A DNA stretch of 64,000 bases from Pinibacter soli (GTDB taxonomy: Bacteria > Bacteroidota > Bacteroidia > Chitinophagales > Chitinophagaceae). The DNA lies in the NCBI RefSeq assembly GCF_029961145.1, contig NZ_JASBRG010000001.1, positions 558,001-622,000 of the forward strand, read 5' to 3'. Numbering within the stretch: position 1 is the stretch's first letter; each line of letters begins with the position of its first letter. Positions 25,328 through 34,501 of the stretch are shown piece after piece. The position numbers and the translations under genes are program-made. The notes beneath the pieces are model-generated. The model saw nothing but the letters and a program-made list of their open reading frames with translations. It did not search any database and was not told the origin of the DNA.

Positions 25328-25777
25328 ATGATTAAAAGGATTTTAACATTCAGCTTTATATTTTCGGTGTTGCTTTTGGCATGTGCCTGCAATGGCGCCG
25401 TGGATAAAAAAAACGACGAAGCAACTACAGCAACAACTGCAGCATCTACAGATAAATATGACAAGAAAAGAAAGGAAGGAATTGATTTTGTAGCGTCAGG
25501 CGATCAACCGACATGGGAAATGGATATTGATATGCAAAAAGCAATCTGGTTCACCGCTTTGGAAGAAAATGTAACGGCCTTAAACACACCTGTTCCTGCA
25601 GCTGTAAAAAACGGTGATACTACCATTTACCAGGCAACAGTGGATGCGGGCTCTATCAAAGTGATCATTATTAATCAGCCTTGTATCAACAGTGCCACCG
25701 GAGAAGTTGCTGACCATTCCGTTGAGGTGCAAACCAGTGGTAAAGTTTTTAAAGGTTGTGGTAAATATTTAAATTAA
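25328..25777 (+). CDS. Lipoprotein with COG3650-like C-terminal domain
   Basis: A 149-residue lipoprotein: signal peptide with lipobox-like LLACAC, a Thr/Ala-rich linker, then a compact domain with GDQPTWEMDIDMQKAIWFTA and the paired cysteines IINQPCINSATGE ... KVFKGCGKYL. This pattern resembles COG3650-type periplasmic proteins. The role is unknown. The following membrane-protein gene begins 9 bases after its stop codon, so the two form an operon. Confidence 0.78.
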   Translation: MIKRILTFSFIFSVLLLACACNGAVDKKNDEATTATTAASTDKYDKKRKEGIDFVASGDQPTWEMDIDMQKAIWFTALEENVTALNTPVPAAVKNGDTTIYQATVDAGSIKVIIINQPCINSATGEVADHSVEVQTSGKVFKGCGKYLN

Positions 25778-25786
25778 TTTTTGAGG

Positions 25787-26089
25787 ATGATTAAACTGCC
25801 GATAAATAATACTACCAAAAATCCGTCATTGATTTTTTGTATCCTCATGGATCTGATTGGTTGTACTTCTTATTTGCTTCCGGGAGCGGGAGAATTTATC
25901 GATATTATTTGGGCGCCAATTTCGGCGTTTATTTTTTACAGAGCTTTCGGTGGTTGGAAAGGTGCGTTTGGAGGGTTGTTTAATTTTGTGGAGGAAGCAT
26001 TTCCCGGCCTTGATTTCATTCCAACTTTTACTATTGTGTGGATATGGAACTATGCTACGAGGAAGAAAGCGCTGCCGCTGCGCGGCTGA
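25787..26089 (+). CDS. Small integral membrane protein
   Basis: A 100-residue protein with two or three hydrophobic helices (LIFCILMDLIGCTSYLLPG, IIWAPISAFIFYRAFGG and FIPTFTIVWIWNYA). I do not recognise a characterised family, although the DLIGCTSYLLPGAGEFIDI stretch appears typical of short Bacteroidota inner-membrane proteins. ATG 25787 is used in preference to a TTG two codons earlier. It is in an operon with the lipoprotein. Confidence 0.7.
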   Translation: MIKLPINNTTKNPSLIFCILMDLIGCTSYLLPGAGEFIDIIWAPISAFIFYRAFGGWKGAFGGLFNFVEEAFPGLDFIPTFTIVWIWNYATRKKALPLRG

Positions 26090-26094
26090 GGTTA

Positions 26095-26213
26095 TTTGCC
26101 ACTGAGGCACAGAAGGCTCTGAGATTAAAATAATATCGGGCCATAAGAACACAAAGTACAAGAGAAAGTTTATTCAATTCCTCTTCTCTGTCCCTCTGTT
26201 CCTCTGTGGCAAA
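26095..26213. repeat. Inverted repeat, TTTGCCACTGAGGCACAGA arms
   Basis: TTTGCCACTGAGGCACAGA at 26095-26113 faces its inverted form (TCTGTTCCTCTGTGGCAAA) at 26195-26213, between convergent genes. Confidence 0.7.
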
Positions 26214-26215
26214 TA

Positions 26216-26947
26216 TCAGCTCTCAATCACAATCATCTCCACATTATTTCCCGGCTTCACTTCTATCGCTGAACCTTCCGCAAGAAATACACTTTCAGGT
26301 TTTTCATCTTTTAACAACCCAAATTCTTTCCCATACACGTTTTCAAAATCAACATCGATATTGTATTCTTTTACCGGATAAACCTGCCAGCGGGGATGTG
26401 ATACTTCATACTCCGAGGTTTTGTGCTCGCCGAGTTTTGTATAGCCCCAATAATGTTCAGTTATAAATTCTTCATCACTTCCTTCTGCGATCGTGATCAG
26501 CTGGTTTTCAGCCGTTATCTGGAATGAGTTCCATTTCTCTTTTTTCCATTTATACTCTACTGACAATTCATCGTCCGTTATTTGCCAGCGATGGTCCGTG
26601 CGCATGGTTTCGTAATTCTCGTTGTAAACGGTGTTGGCAACAAATGTTAGCGCAGGACGCGGCACAATTTCTTTCACAAAAACAACACCTCTTTTCCAAC
26701 CGTTTGCCGCTTTGTGACGCACATAAAATCGTAGGTTGACTTCTTCGAAATTAGTATGAAACGGAATCGGCAAGCCTTTCAGCTTTGTATTGAGAAACAT
26801 AAATCCTACAAGACTTACATAACATTTACCGTTCCACAGATCGAGTTCTGTTTTATGCGGCAAATAAGAGATGAGCAAATCCGGATCAACAACATAATTT
26901 GCCATTGCCAGTTTGCGCCATTCTGCTTTTAAAAAAGTCTTTGCCAT
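26216..26947 (-). CDS. DUF2071 (YqjF-like) protein
   Basis: A 243-residue protein with the DUF2071 pattern: FLKAEWRKLAMANYVVDPDL, LPHKTELDLWNGKCYVSLVG, TNFEEVNLRFYVRH, KRGVVFVKEIVPR and ITEHYWGYTKL. This matches the acetoacetate-decarboxylase-like fold proposed for the family; no catalytic Lys is evident and the role is unknown. It starts 6 bases after the stop of the helicase gene, so the two are co-transcribed. Confidence 0.88.
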   Translation of the reverse strand: MAKTFLKAEWRKLAMANYVVDPDLLISYLPHKTELDLWNGKCYVSLVGFMFLNTKLKGLPIPFHTNFEEVNLRFYVRHKAANGWKRGVVFVKEIVPRPALTFVANTVYNENYETMRTDHRWQITDDELSVEYKWKKEKWNSFQITAENQLITIAEGSDEEFITEHYWGYTKLGEHKTSEYEVSHPRWQVYPVKEYNIDVDFENVYGKEFGLLKDEKPESVFLAEGSAIEVKPGNNVEMIVIES

Positions 26948-26953
26948 GTTAAT

Positions 26954-29212
26954 TTATTGTTCTTGGTTAACATCCTCACTTTCGGCCAAAGATGTGTAAT
27001 AAGTAATCGCTGCTCTTATTTCTCCGAAAGAGTAATCTTCTCCAAGCTTTTGTTTTATTGGCGTTAGTGAAAGATCATCTCCTGCGTCCTTAATTACCGA
27101 CAAAATGCGTGGAAGCTTATGGGGAGGCACCAGATCTTGGATTTTTACTTCGCCCGTTCGAAGGAATGAAGTAAGGTGACTTTCTATTGTGCCAAATGCA
27201 AAGCCGCGCTCCTTGGATATTTCAGCCACGGACTTACCTTGTTTATACATCTCAAGTGTAATCTTATAAGTATCACCTTTTTTAGGTTTTGCAGTGGCCG
27301 TCTTTTCTTCAACCGTTTGCGGCTCAATGGCTACCACGTTTTTCCTTTGCGCTTCTACAATAGCGAGCAAAGCATCTGAATGTAATCCGTTTACAAGACC
27401 AGATGTTATTTGGAAAGATTGCTCAATCTGCTGTTTTTTTCGCAGAAATGTAATCTGTATATACTTTAGTGCGCCAACATACTTTCCGGTACGTTTTTTA
27501 ACACGCATCGCATCAATATGTTTTTGAAACGGATCGATCAATTCTTCTTTCAATGCATTTTTAAAATAATTGGCAGCCGCCTCCATTCTTGCATTCAGTT
27601 GTACATAGTTATCTGCCTCCGCGGTTTCAACCAAGCGCTCGAGTTGAAACAAAAATTTTTGTGCTGTTTCTTTTTGCTTCCATGCTTTTTGCAGGAGTTG
27701 CTCGGCAAGCTTTATGGCATCTTCTTTTTCAGGAATTTGACGATCTGCATTTTCCTCGCAAAGATTCTCCAATTGCGCCACGATCTTTTCCCAATCAAAA
27801 GAAATGAGTAACGATTTTGCAATGAAAACTTTCTGCGCCTCTTCCAAATATTCTTTCAGATCTTCTGCTTTAGCCGCAGTTTGTGAAAAGGCAATCACTC
27901 TTTCATCTGTACTGATGGCATGTGGTTGAATACGTGAAAACAAAATAAGCCCTTCCAGGTTTGTCAACCGGCTAAGAGCTACATACACCTGCCCCGGAGC
28001 AAACGATGCACCTGCGTCTATGATCGCCTTGTTGAAGGTAAGGCCCTGACTTTTGTGAATGGTTATTGCCCATGCGAGACGAATAGGAAACTGCTCAAAC
28101 ATACCGAGTTCTTCTTCGTCAACAGTGTCTTTTTCTTTATTGTATACAAATTTTACATTCTTCCATTGTTCCCTTTCTATCTCGAGTTCGCCTTCATCAT
28201 TAGGAAACTCAATAACAATTTTATCTTCTTTGAAAGCTTTTATCGTGCCTATTTTTCCATTGTAAAATTTCCTTGCCTCACCTTTGTCATTTTTAATAAA
28301 CATGATCTGGGCGCCAACTTTTACATTCAACGTTTTTTCTGCGGGAAAGGCTTTCTCTCCAAAATCACCACTGATCTTTGCATCGAAAGATTGTGATTTC
28401 CCGGGCAACTTTTCCAGCTCACTGTAGTTGATAGAATCCGATTGTGCGTTGTGTGAAGTGAGTGTAATAAAATTCTCTTCCTTAGCGGGCCTGTAGCCCG
28501 GTCTGTAAAATTGATGAAGCGTATCCAGATCGTCGTTCGTCGCAACATTGTTACGAATATTGTTGAGAATATTGATAAACAGCAAATCGCTTTGCCTGTA
28601 AATTTTATCCAACTCAACATACAACGGGTAGGTCTGCTGCATCACTTGTGCATCAAAAAAGAATGGACTTTTGTAGTGCTGTTTCAATATACTCCACTCT
28701 TCATTTCTCACAACAGGTGGTAACTGATACAAATCCCCGATGTACAATATCTGAACCCCACCAAAAGGCTCCATTGGTCTTTTTCTGAAATGTCTGAGAA
28801 TTACATCCACCGCATCCAGCATATCAGCACGTACCATGCTTACCTCATCAATTACCAAAAGCTCCAGTTCCCTAAGTAATTCTCTGCGATCATAATTAAA
28901 ACGAATGTTTCTGAGGAGTGCATGCGCATTGGTTGTGCCACCATTCAAATCGTTCCAGCCTGTATGTTGCGTTGGCAAAAAAGGAACGAAGGGAAGTTGA
29001 AAAAATGAATGCATTGTTACGCCGCCCGCATTGATCGCGGCAACGCCCGTAGGAGCAACAACTGCCATTTTTTTAAACGTATTCTCCTTAATGTATTTTA
29101 AGAAAGTTGTCTTGCCGGTTCCGGCTTTTCCAGTCAGAAAAATATGCTTGCTTGTATGATTTACAAACTTTACCGCCATTTGGAACCGCTCATTGGTAGA
29201 ATCGAACATCAT
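26954..29212 (-). CDS. PIF1-like superfamily 1B helicase with C-terminal helix-turn-helix
   Basis: This 752-residue DNA helicase begins with Walker A (FLTGKAGTGKTTFLKYI) and the PTGVAAINAGGVTMHSFFQ motif, then Walker B (LLVIDEVSMVRADML), GDLYQLPPV, and C-terminal RecA-like motifs (AITIHKSQGLTFNKAIID and YVALSRLTNLEGL). Residues about 650-740 form an HRDC/RecQ-tail-like helix-turn-helix (KQGKSVAEISKERGFAFGTI). PIF1-like helicases resolve G-quadruplexes and stalled forks. This architecture is common in Bacteroidota. It leads a two-gene operon with DUF2071. Confidence 0.92.
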   Translation of the reverse strand: MMFDSTNERFQMAVKFVNHTSKHIFLTGKAGTGKTTFLKYIKENTFKKMAVVAPTGVAAINAGGVTMHSFFQLPFVPFLPTQHTGWNDLNGGTTNAHALLRNIRFNYDRRELLRELELLVIDEVSMVRADMLDAVDVILRHFRKRPMEPFGGVQILYIGDLYQLPPVVRNEEWSILKQHYKSPFFFDAQVMQQTYPLYVELDKIYRQSDLLFINILNNIRNNVATNDDLDTLHQFYRPGYRPAKEENFITLTSHNAQSDSINYSELEKLPGKSQSFDAKISGDFGEKAFPAEKTLNVKVGAQIMFIKNDKGEARKFYNGKIGTIKAFKEDKIVIEFPNDEGELEIEREQWKNVKFVYNKEKDTVDEEELGMFEQFPIRLAWAITIHKSQGLTFNKAIIDAGASFAPGQVYVALSRLTNLEGLILFSRIQPHAISTDERVIAFSQTAAKAEDLKEYLEEAQKVFIAKSLLISFDWEKIVAQLENLCEENADRQIPEKEDAIKLAEQLLQKAWKQKETAQKFLFQLERLVETAEADNYVQLNARMEAAANYFKNALKEELIDPFQKHIDAMRVKKRTGKYVGALKYIQITFLRKKQQIEQSFQITSGLVNGLHSDALLAIVEAQRKNVVAIEPQTVEEKTATAKPKKGDTYKITLEMYKQGKSVAEISKERGFAFGTIESHLTSFLRTGEVKIQDLVPPHKLPRILSVIKDAGDDLSLTPIKQKLGEDYSFGEIRAAITYYTSLAESEDVNQEQ

Positions 29213-29335
29213 TGTGTGTGCAAAGTACTAAAATGAATAATAGAAGGAGTAAATGATGCCGGATCACAACGGGTGTACAAGGTAATTTTTTTTTCAGAAG
29301 ATTTAAATTATCTTGGATAAAATTTGCGCATCAAA

Positions 29336-30280
29336 ATGTACAAAAAATTATTATCCATATCCTTGCTACTAGCAATTGCATCTGTATCCTTTGCCCAATC
29401 ACAAGAAGAACACAGTTCAGTAAGTACCCCTACTGGCGAACTACGCGGCTCACTGATCTTGCCCCAGGGCGTTCAGAAATTTCCAGTCGTAATTTTGCTA
29501 CCCGGCTCCGGCCCCACAGACAGAAACGGCAACAACGCAATGGGCGTAACTGCCAACAGCTACAGATTGCTAGCCGAACAATTTGCAAAACAAAAGATCG
29601 CCACGCTTCTCATTGACAAAAGAGGTATTTCCGAAAGCGCTCCAGCTCTTAAACAAGAAGACAGCATTCGCTTTGACAACTATGTGAGCGACGCGGTAGC
29701 ATGGAAAAGGTCTATTGAAACAGATCCCCGCGTTACCAAAGTTTTTATTGCGGGCCACAGCGAGGGTTCTTTGATCGGCATACTTGCGGCACAGCAAACA
29801 CCAGTGGCTGGATTTATTTCCATTTCCGGTCCGGCGAAAAGTGCAGATAAAATAATAATTGGTCAGCTTCAAAAACAGGCTCCATTTATGGCGCCGGCAG
29901 CTGATTCTATGTTTAACCGACTTAAAAAAGATCAACCGCTGGATACCGTTCCCAACGAACTCTATGCCATTCTTAGAAAAAGCATTCAACCCTATATGGC
30001 GTCATGGATGAAATATACACCGTGCACCGAAATTGCAAAACTTACTGTACCAGTATTGATCGTGCAGGGCTCTACTGATATGCAGGTTGAAACATCCGAG
30101 GCAAAAGCATTAAAGGAATGTCAGCCAAAAGCAGAATTGCACATCATACAAGGCATGAACCACATTCTAAAAAACGCGAGTTCAGTAATGTCTGAAAACA
30201 TAGCTACTTACAAAATGCCCGCATTGTCTGTAAATGAAGACTTAGTCACTGTCATTGTAAATTTTGTAGGAAAGCAGTAA
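29336..30280 (+). CDS. Secreted alpha/beta hydrolase
   Basis: This 314-residue exported protein starts with a signal peptide (MYKKLLSISLLLAIASVSFA). The hydrolase fold includes VILLPGSGPTDRNG near the oxyanion strand, nucleophile Ser in FIAGHSEGSLIG, acid in QGSTDMQV and His in GMNHILK. It is an esterase or peptidase-like enzyme of unknown substrate. An in-frame TTG at 29324 is less likely than ATG 29336. Confidence 0.9.
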   Translation: MYKKLLSISLLLAIASVSFAQSQEEHSSVSTPTGELRGSLILPQGVQKFPVVILLPGSGPTDRNGNNAMGVTANSYRLLAEQFAKQKIATLLIDKRGISESAPALKQEDSIRFDNYVSDAVAWKRSIETDPRVTKVFIAGHSEGSLIGILAAQQTPVAGFISISGPAKSADKIIIGQLQKQAPFMAPAADSMFNRLKKDQPLDTVPNELYAILRKSIQPYMASWMKYTPCTEIAKLTVPVLIVQGSTDMQVETSEAKALKECQPKAELHIIQGMNHILKNASSVMSENIATYKMPALSVNEDLVTVIVNFVGKQ

Positions 30281-30284
30281 GGGA

Positions 30285-30320
30285 CAGCACGCAGATTTTC
30301 ATGATTGTGATGATTTAACG
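30285..30320. repeat. Single arm of the ACGCAGATTTTCATGATTGT repeat family
   Basis: CACGCAGATTTTCATGATTG continues into TGATGATTT directly after the hydrolase stop codon. No facing arm follows before the next gene, so it appears to be a half element. Confidence 0.6.
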
Positions 30321-30393
30321 TGACTTCGATTGATAGTTGTGCCGCAATAGAATCACACAATGCGAAATAAAAAGCACTCGTTTAACTTAACAC

Positions 30394-30975
30394 ATGAACT
30401 TTCTTGCTCACGCATATTTATCCTTTAATGAACCGGACATACTGGTGGGCAATATGATCAGTGATTTTGTGAAAGGCAGGAAAAAATTTGACTATCCCGA
30501 AGGCATACAAAAAGGAATACAAATACATCGAAATATTGATGAATTTACGGATACACATCAAGCTACAAAACGTGCAATGCAGGTTTACAAACCGGCCTAT
30601 CGTTTGTACAGCACAGCCTTTGTAGATGTAACTTTTGACTACTTTCTGGCAAATGATAAAAGCATTTTCAGCGATGCATCGTTATTTGATTTTAGTCGAT
30701 CCGTGTATGCAACTTTAGAACAGTATTTCGATCAATTGCCCGGCCCTTTCAGGATGATGTTTCCTTACATGAAATCAAATAACTGGCTGTATAATTACCG
30801 CACCAAATATGGCATTGAAAGAAGCTTCGGTGGCGTTGTAAGACGCTCGCAATACCTGGAAGAAAGTGATACTGCTTTCCAAATTTTCAATGATAATATT
30901 CCTTATTTGCAGGAATGCTACAATGTTTTTTTTCCGCAGCTGGTGAGCTATGCAAAGACATTTGCACACAGATGA
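30394..30975 (+). CDS. acpH: Acyl carrier protein phosphodiesterase
   Basis: This 193-residue enzyme releases 4'-phosphopantetheine from holo-ACP. Signatures are MNFLAHAYLSF and ILVGNMISDFVKGRK at the N-terminus, the QIHRNIDEFTDTH metal-binding segment and FVDVTFDYFLANDK (AcpH/DUF479 family, HD-like fold). Length is normal. The last four codons and stop codon (FAHR then TGA) lie inside the left arm of the inverted repeat that follows, an unusual gene end. Confidence 0.92.
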   Translation: MNFLAHAYLSFNEPDILVGNMISDFVKGRKKFDYPEGIQKGIQIHRNIDEFTDTHQATKRAMQVYKPAYRLYSTAFVDVTFDYFLANDKSIFSDASLFDFSRSVYATLEQYFDQLPGPFRMMFPYMKSNNWLYNYRTKYGIERSFGGVVRRSQYLEESDTAFQIFNDNIPYLQECYNVFFPQLVSYAKTFAHR

Positions 30976-31151
30976 CACAGATTAGACGGATTTACACTGA
31001 CCTTTTTACTTATGGAGATGAGTGCAATTACTGCAAGCATTCAATATTTCAATAATTCTGTTTATCCGTGTAAATCCGTCTAATCTGTGTCATCCGTGTG
31101 CAAAAGAAAATCAGCGCAAATCAGCCAAATCAGTGTCATCTGCGTGCCAAT
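30961..31151. repeat. Inverted repeat GCACACAGATGACACAGATT plus an extra arm
   Basis: The left arm TTTGCACACAGATGACACAG continuing to GATTTACACTGA (30961-31000) pairs almost perfectly with 31067-31103 (GTGTAAATCCGTCTAATCTG continuing to GTGTGCAAA). A further inverted copy of the CAGATGACACTGATT type (31111-31151) lies beyond it, next to asnB. The acpH stop codon lies in the left arm. Confidence 0.85.
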
Positions 31152-31187
31152 TCTTTTCTATACATTCGTAACTAAACATTTCCTCCC

Positions 31188-33032
31188 ATGTGTGGTATTG
31201 CCGGGATTATTACAACTGATACTTCATTCATTTCTGAACAGCGTTTGTTGCAAATGACAAATGCTTTGCAGCATCGCGGACCGGAAAGGGAAAGGTTTTG
31301 GACAAATGATGAAAGAACCGTTGGCTTTAGTCATCGCCGCCTTCGCATAATTGACCTTTCGGAAGCAGGAGCACAGCCAATGCATTGTCTCAACCGTTAC
31401 ACAATTGTTTACAACGGTGAGATTTATAACTACATTGAAATAAAAGAAACGCTTCAAAAGCAAGGCTATTCATTTGCATCGCATTCCGATACAGAGGTTA
31501 TTCTCGCGGCTTATGATTGCTGGAAGGAAAAATGTTTGCAACAGTTTGATGGCATGTTTGCGTTTGCCATTTGGGACAATATTGAAAAAAAATTATTCGC
31601 GGCAAGAGACAGGTTTGGTGAAAAGCCGTTCTTCTATCACTTCGATCAAAACAATAATTTTCTTTTTGCATCGGAAATGAAAGCGATGTGGGCAGCAGGT
31701 GTTGTAAAGGAAATGAATAATTCCATGTTGCTCAATTATCTCAGTTTGGGCTGGGTGCAAAATCCAGTTGATAGTATGGAAACCTTTTATAGCGGCATCT
31801 TTCAACTACCACACGCATCCTATTTAATATTCTCTCTTTACGAAAATGACCTGTCGATAAACCGTTATTGGGATATTGATAAGGAAAAAATAATCGACAT
31901 TACTTCAGAAAAAGCAATTGAACAATTTGCTGAATTATTTACAACTTCTGTGAAAAGAAGATTGCGAAGCGATGTTGCAGTTGGCACTTCATTGAGCGGT
32001 GGTTTGGATAGTTCTTCTGTTGTCGCCACTATTAAAAAAATATCCGCAGGCGCTGATCTGACAAGCTTTTCAGCCGTCTTCCCAAATTTTGAAAAAGATG
32101 AATCCAAATACGTCGACAATGTAAAAACTCAATTCAATCTCAAAAGTTTCACAACAACGCCAACTGCGGATGGATTCATAAATGATTTTGAAAAGCTTTG
32201 CTATCACCAGGAAGAGCCGTTCGGTTCTGCCAGTATTTACGCGCAGTTTAAAGTTTTTGAACTGGCAAAGCAAAATGATGTCACAGTGTTGCTCGATGGG
32301 CAGGGCGCGGATGAAACGCTTGCCGGTTACAGCAAATACATTCATTGGTTTTTGCAAGAGCTTTTTACCAGCAAGTTTCACGCCTTTAAGCAACAAAAGA
32401 AGATGCTTGTGCAAAACAAGATTGCGTTTGATTGGGGCTTCAAAAACTATGTTGCAGCTTTACTTCCTGCGCAAACAGCTTCTCAATTGCAGAAAAAATA
32501 TCTGTCGCTGGCACTCAACAATCGCGATATAAAAAGAGATTTTGTTGAAGCGTTTCTTGATAGGGAGATGATGTACAAACCGATTGTTACTAAACTAAAC
32601 GATATTTTATACTTCAACAGCATGCAGTTCGGTTTGCAGGAATTACTTCGCTATGCCGATCGCAATGCTATGGCGCATGGTCGCGAAGTAAGACTTCCGT
32701 TTTTAGCTCACGAACTGGTTGAGTTTATTTTTTCAATTCCTGCAGAACTGAAGATCAACAATGGTTTTACTAAAAACATTTTGCGCCAAACGATGCAACA
32801 TTCGTTACCTGCTTCTATTGTTTGGAGAAAAGATAAAGTAGGTTTTGAGCCACCGCAAAAAAAATGGATGCAGGAACAGCAAATACAGGATTACATTATG
32901 CATGCAAAGGAAAAATTGGTTGCGGAAAAGATAATGAACGAAAACATTTTACACAAACCAATAAAAGCCAAAGGCTCCACAGAAAGCAACAATAATGACT
33001 TTTATTATTTGGTTGCAGGAAAAATGCTTTGA
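31188..33032 (+). CDS. asnB: Asparagine synthase (glutamine-hydrolysing)
   Basis: A 614-residue class II glutamine amidotransferase that converts aspartate to asparagine. After Met, C2 is the glutaminase nucleophile (MCGIAGIITT). The glutaminase domain (1-200; YNGEIYNYIE, RDRFGEKPFFYH) is followed by the synthetase domain with the PP-loop GTSLSGGLDSSSVVATIKK and LDGQGADETLAGYSKYIHWF. Length and the DGQGADE motif are closer to the polysaccharide/peptide-associated AsnB branch than E. coli AsnB, but no biosynthetic cluster is next to it, so ordinary asparagine synthesis is simplest. Confidence 0.94.
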   Translation: MCGIAGIITTDTSFISEQRLLQMTNALQHRGPERERFWTNDERTVGFSHRRLRIIDLSEAGAQPMHCLNRYTIVYNGEIYNYIEIKETLQKQGYSFASHSDTEVILAAYDCWKEKCLQQFDGMFAFAIWDNIEKKLFAARDRFGEKPFFYHFDQNNNFLFASEMKAMWAAGVVKEMNNSMLLNYLSLGWVQNPVDSMETFYSGIFQLPHASYLIFSLYENDLSINRYWDIDKEKIIDITSEKAIEQFAELFTTSVKRRLRSDVAVGTSLSGGLDSSSVVATIKKISAGADLTSFSAVFPNFEKDESKYVDNVKTQFNLKSFTTTPTADGFINDFEKLCYHQEEPFGSASIYAQFKVFELAKQNDVTVLLDGQGADETLAGYSKYIHWFLQELFTSKFHAFKQQKKMLVQNKIAFDWGFKNYVAALLPAQTASQLQKKYLSLALNNRDIKRDFVEAFLDREMMYKPIVTKLNDILYFNSMQFGLQELLRYADRNAMAHGREVRLPFLAHELVEFIFSIPAELKINNGFTKNILRQTMQHSLPASIVWRKDKVGFEPPQKKWMQEQQIQDYIMHAKEKLVAEKIMNENILHKPIKAKGSTESNNNDFYYLVAGKML

Positions 33033-33073
33033 TTCTTCGATTATAGAGTTGTGACAATCATTATGTAAAGACT

Positions 33074-33164
33074 GCTTGTCATCCCGAGGAACGAGGGATC
33101 TGGGAATTAGACAAACGGTTTGTAAATGTTATACTCAGATCCCTCGTTCCTCGGGATGACAAGC
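33074..33164. repeat. Perfect inverted repeat, GCTTGTCATCCCGAGGAACG arms
   Basis: 29-bp perfect arms at 33074-33102 and 33136-33164 (GTCATCCCGAGGAACGAGGG core) with a 33-base loop; related to 2016-2110. The rest of 33033-33297 shows no gene. Confidence 0.92.
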
Positions 33165-33297
33165 ATCATTCTCTTAATCCTTTCACACGCTGCCGTTGAA
33201 AAACCGAAGTGCTCGCAATTAAATAACATTCATTTGTCCATTATGCATTCATTATTACACTCGAATTTTTACATTTGACATCTAAAAAAATCATTCA

Positions 33298-34437
33298 ATG
33301 AAACTTGCCACAAAATATATACATGCAGGAGCACATCCGGATCCTTCTACAGGAGCGATTATGACGCCTATTTACCAAACGTCGACATACGCACAGGAAG
33401 CACCCGGAAAACATAAAGGCTACGAATACGCACGGTCGCAAAATCCTACACGTGCGGCTTTGGAAGAAGCATTGGCAGCTATTGAAAATGGCAAACATGC
33501 ACTAAGCTTTAGCAGTGGCGTTGCAGCAACCGATGCCGTTATCAAATTACTGGAGCCAGGCGATGAAGTCATTGCTGCAAGTGACATGTACGGCGGAACG
33601 TATCGTTTGTTTACCAAAGTTTTTGAAAAATTCGGCATTAAGTTTCACTATGTAAATATGCAAGATGCGAACAACATCAAGCCTTTTATTAACGATAAAA
33701 CAAAACTCATCTGGACGGAAACGCCGACGAATCCGTTGATGAATATTTCTGATATTGCAGCGATAGCAGCTATTGCAAAACCAAACAAAATATTGGTTTG
33801 CGTAGACAACACTTTCGCTTCCCCTTATTTGCAAAATCCCCTGGATCTGGGCGCAGATATCGTGATGCATTCCGGTACTAAATATTTAGGTGGACACAGT
33901 GATGTTATTCATGGTTGCCTGATGATGAACGATGACTCGTTGAGAGAAAAATTATACTTCATACAAAAAAGCTGCGGTGCAGTTCCGGGACCACAAGATT
34001 GCTTTCTTGTTTTGCGTGGCATTAAAACATTGCACTTACGTATGCAGCGTCATTGCGAGAATGGCGCCAAGGTCGCTCATTTCCTGCGCAATCATCCAAA
34101 AGTGGGAAAGGTTTACTGGTGCGGTTTTGAAGATCATCCGGGATATGCGGTCGCAAAAAAACAAATGCGTGATTTTGGCGGCATGTTAAGTTTTACACTG
34201 AAAGATGAAAGCACGGAATCGGCTTTTAAAGTCTTGTCCTCCACAAAAATATTTTCACTGGCAGAAAGTCTTGGCGGCGTTGAATCATTGATCAACCATC
34301 CGGCCACGATGACGCATGCCTCTATTCCAAGAGAAGATCGTTTGAAAAATGGATTGTCAGATTCATTGATTCGCCTCAGTGTTGGCGTTGAGGATGCGGA
34401 TGATTTGATCGAAGATCTGAACCAGGCAATAGGATAA
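33298..34437 (+). CDS. Cystathionine gamma-synthase / gamma-lyase family PLP enzyme
   Basis: This 379-residue PLP enzyme is of the trans-sulfuration family. The PLP lysine is K195 in HSGTKYLGGHSDV; D170 (CVDNTF) contacts the pyridine N; PIYQTSTYAQE, FSSGVAATDAV and ETPTNPLMNI are family motifs. Sequence does not cleanly separate metB (cystathionine gamma-synthase), metC-like and cystathionine gamma-lyase activities. The box TACATTTG at 33270-33277 is a possible -7 element 20 bases upstream. A strong terminator follows. Confidence 0.93.
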   Translation: MKLATKYIHAGAHPDPSTGAIMTPIYQTSTYAQEAPGKHKGYEYARSQNPTRAALEEALAAIENGKHALSFSSGVAATDAVIKLLEPGDEVIAASDMYGGTYRLFTKVFEKFGIKFHYVNMQDANNIKPFINDKTKLIWTETPTNPLMNISDIAAIAAIAKPNKILVCVDNTFASPYLQNPLDLGADIVMHSGTKYLGGHSDVIHGCLMMNDDSLREKLYFIQKSCGAVPGPQDCFLVLRGIKTLHLRMQRHCENGAKVAHFLRNHPKVGKVYWCGFEDHPGYAVAKKQMRDFGGMLSFTLKDESTESAFKVLSSTKIFSLAESLGGVESLINHPATMTHASIPREDRLKNGLSDSLIRLSVGVEDADDLIEDLNQAIG

Positions 34438-34460
34438 TTTTTTCCAACGATATTGTATAT

Positions 34461-34501
34461 AAGAGTTATAGAACCGACGAAAGTTCTATAACTCTTTTTT
34501 T
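34461..34501 (+). terminator. Intrinsic terminator after the trans-sulfuration enzyme
   Basis: AAGAGTTATAGAAC pairs with GTTCTATAACTCTT (14 bp) followed by a T-run. The T-run overlaps the stop codon of the convergent esterase gene. Confidence 0.9.
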
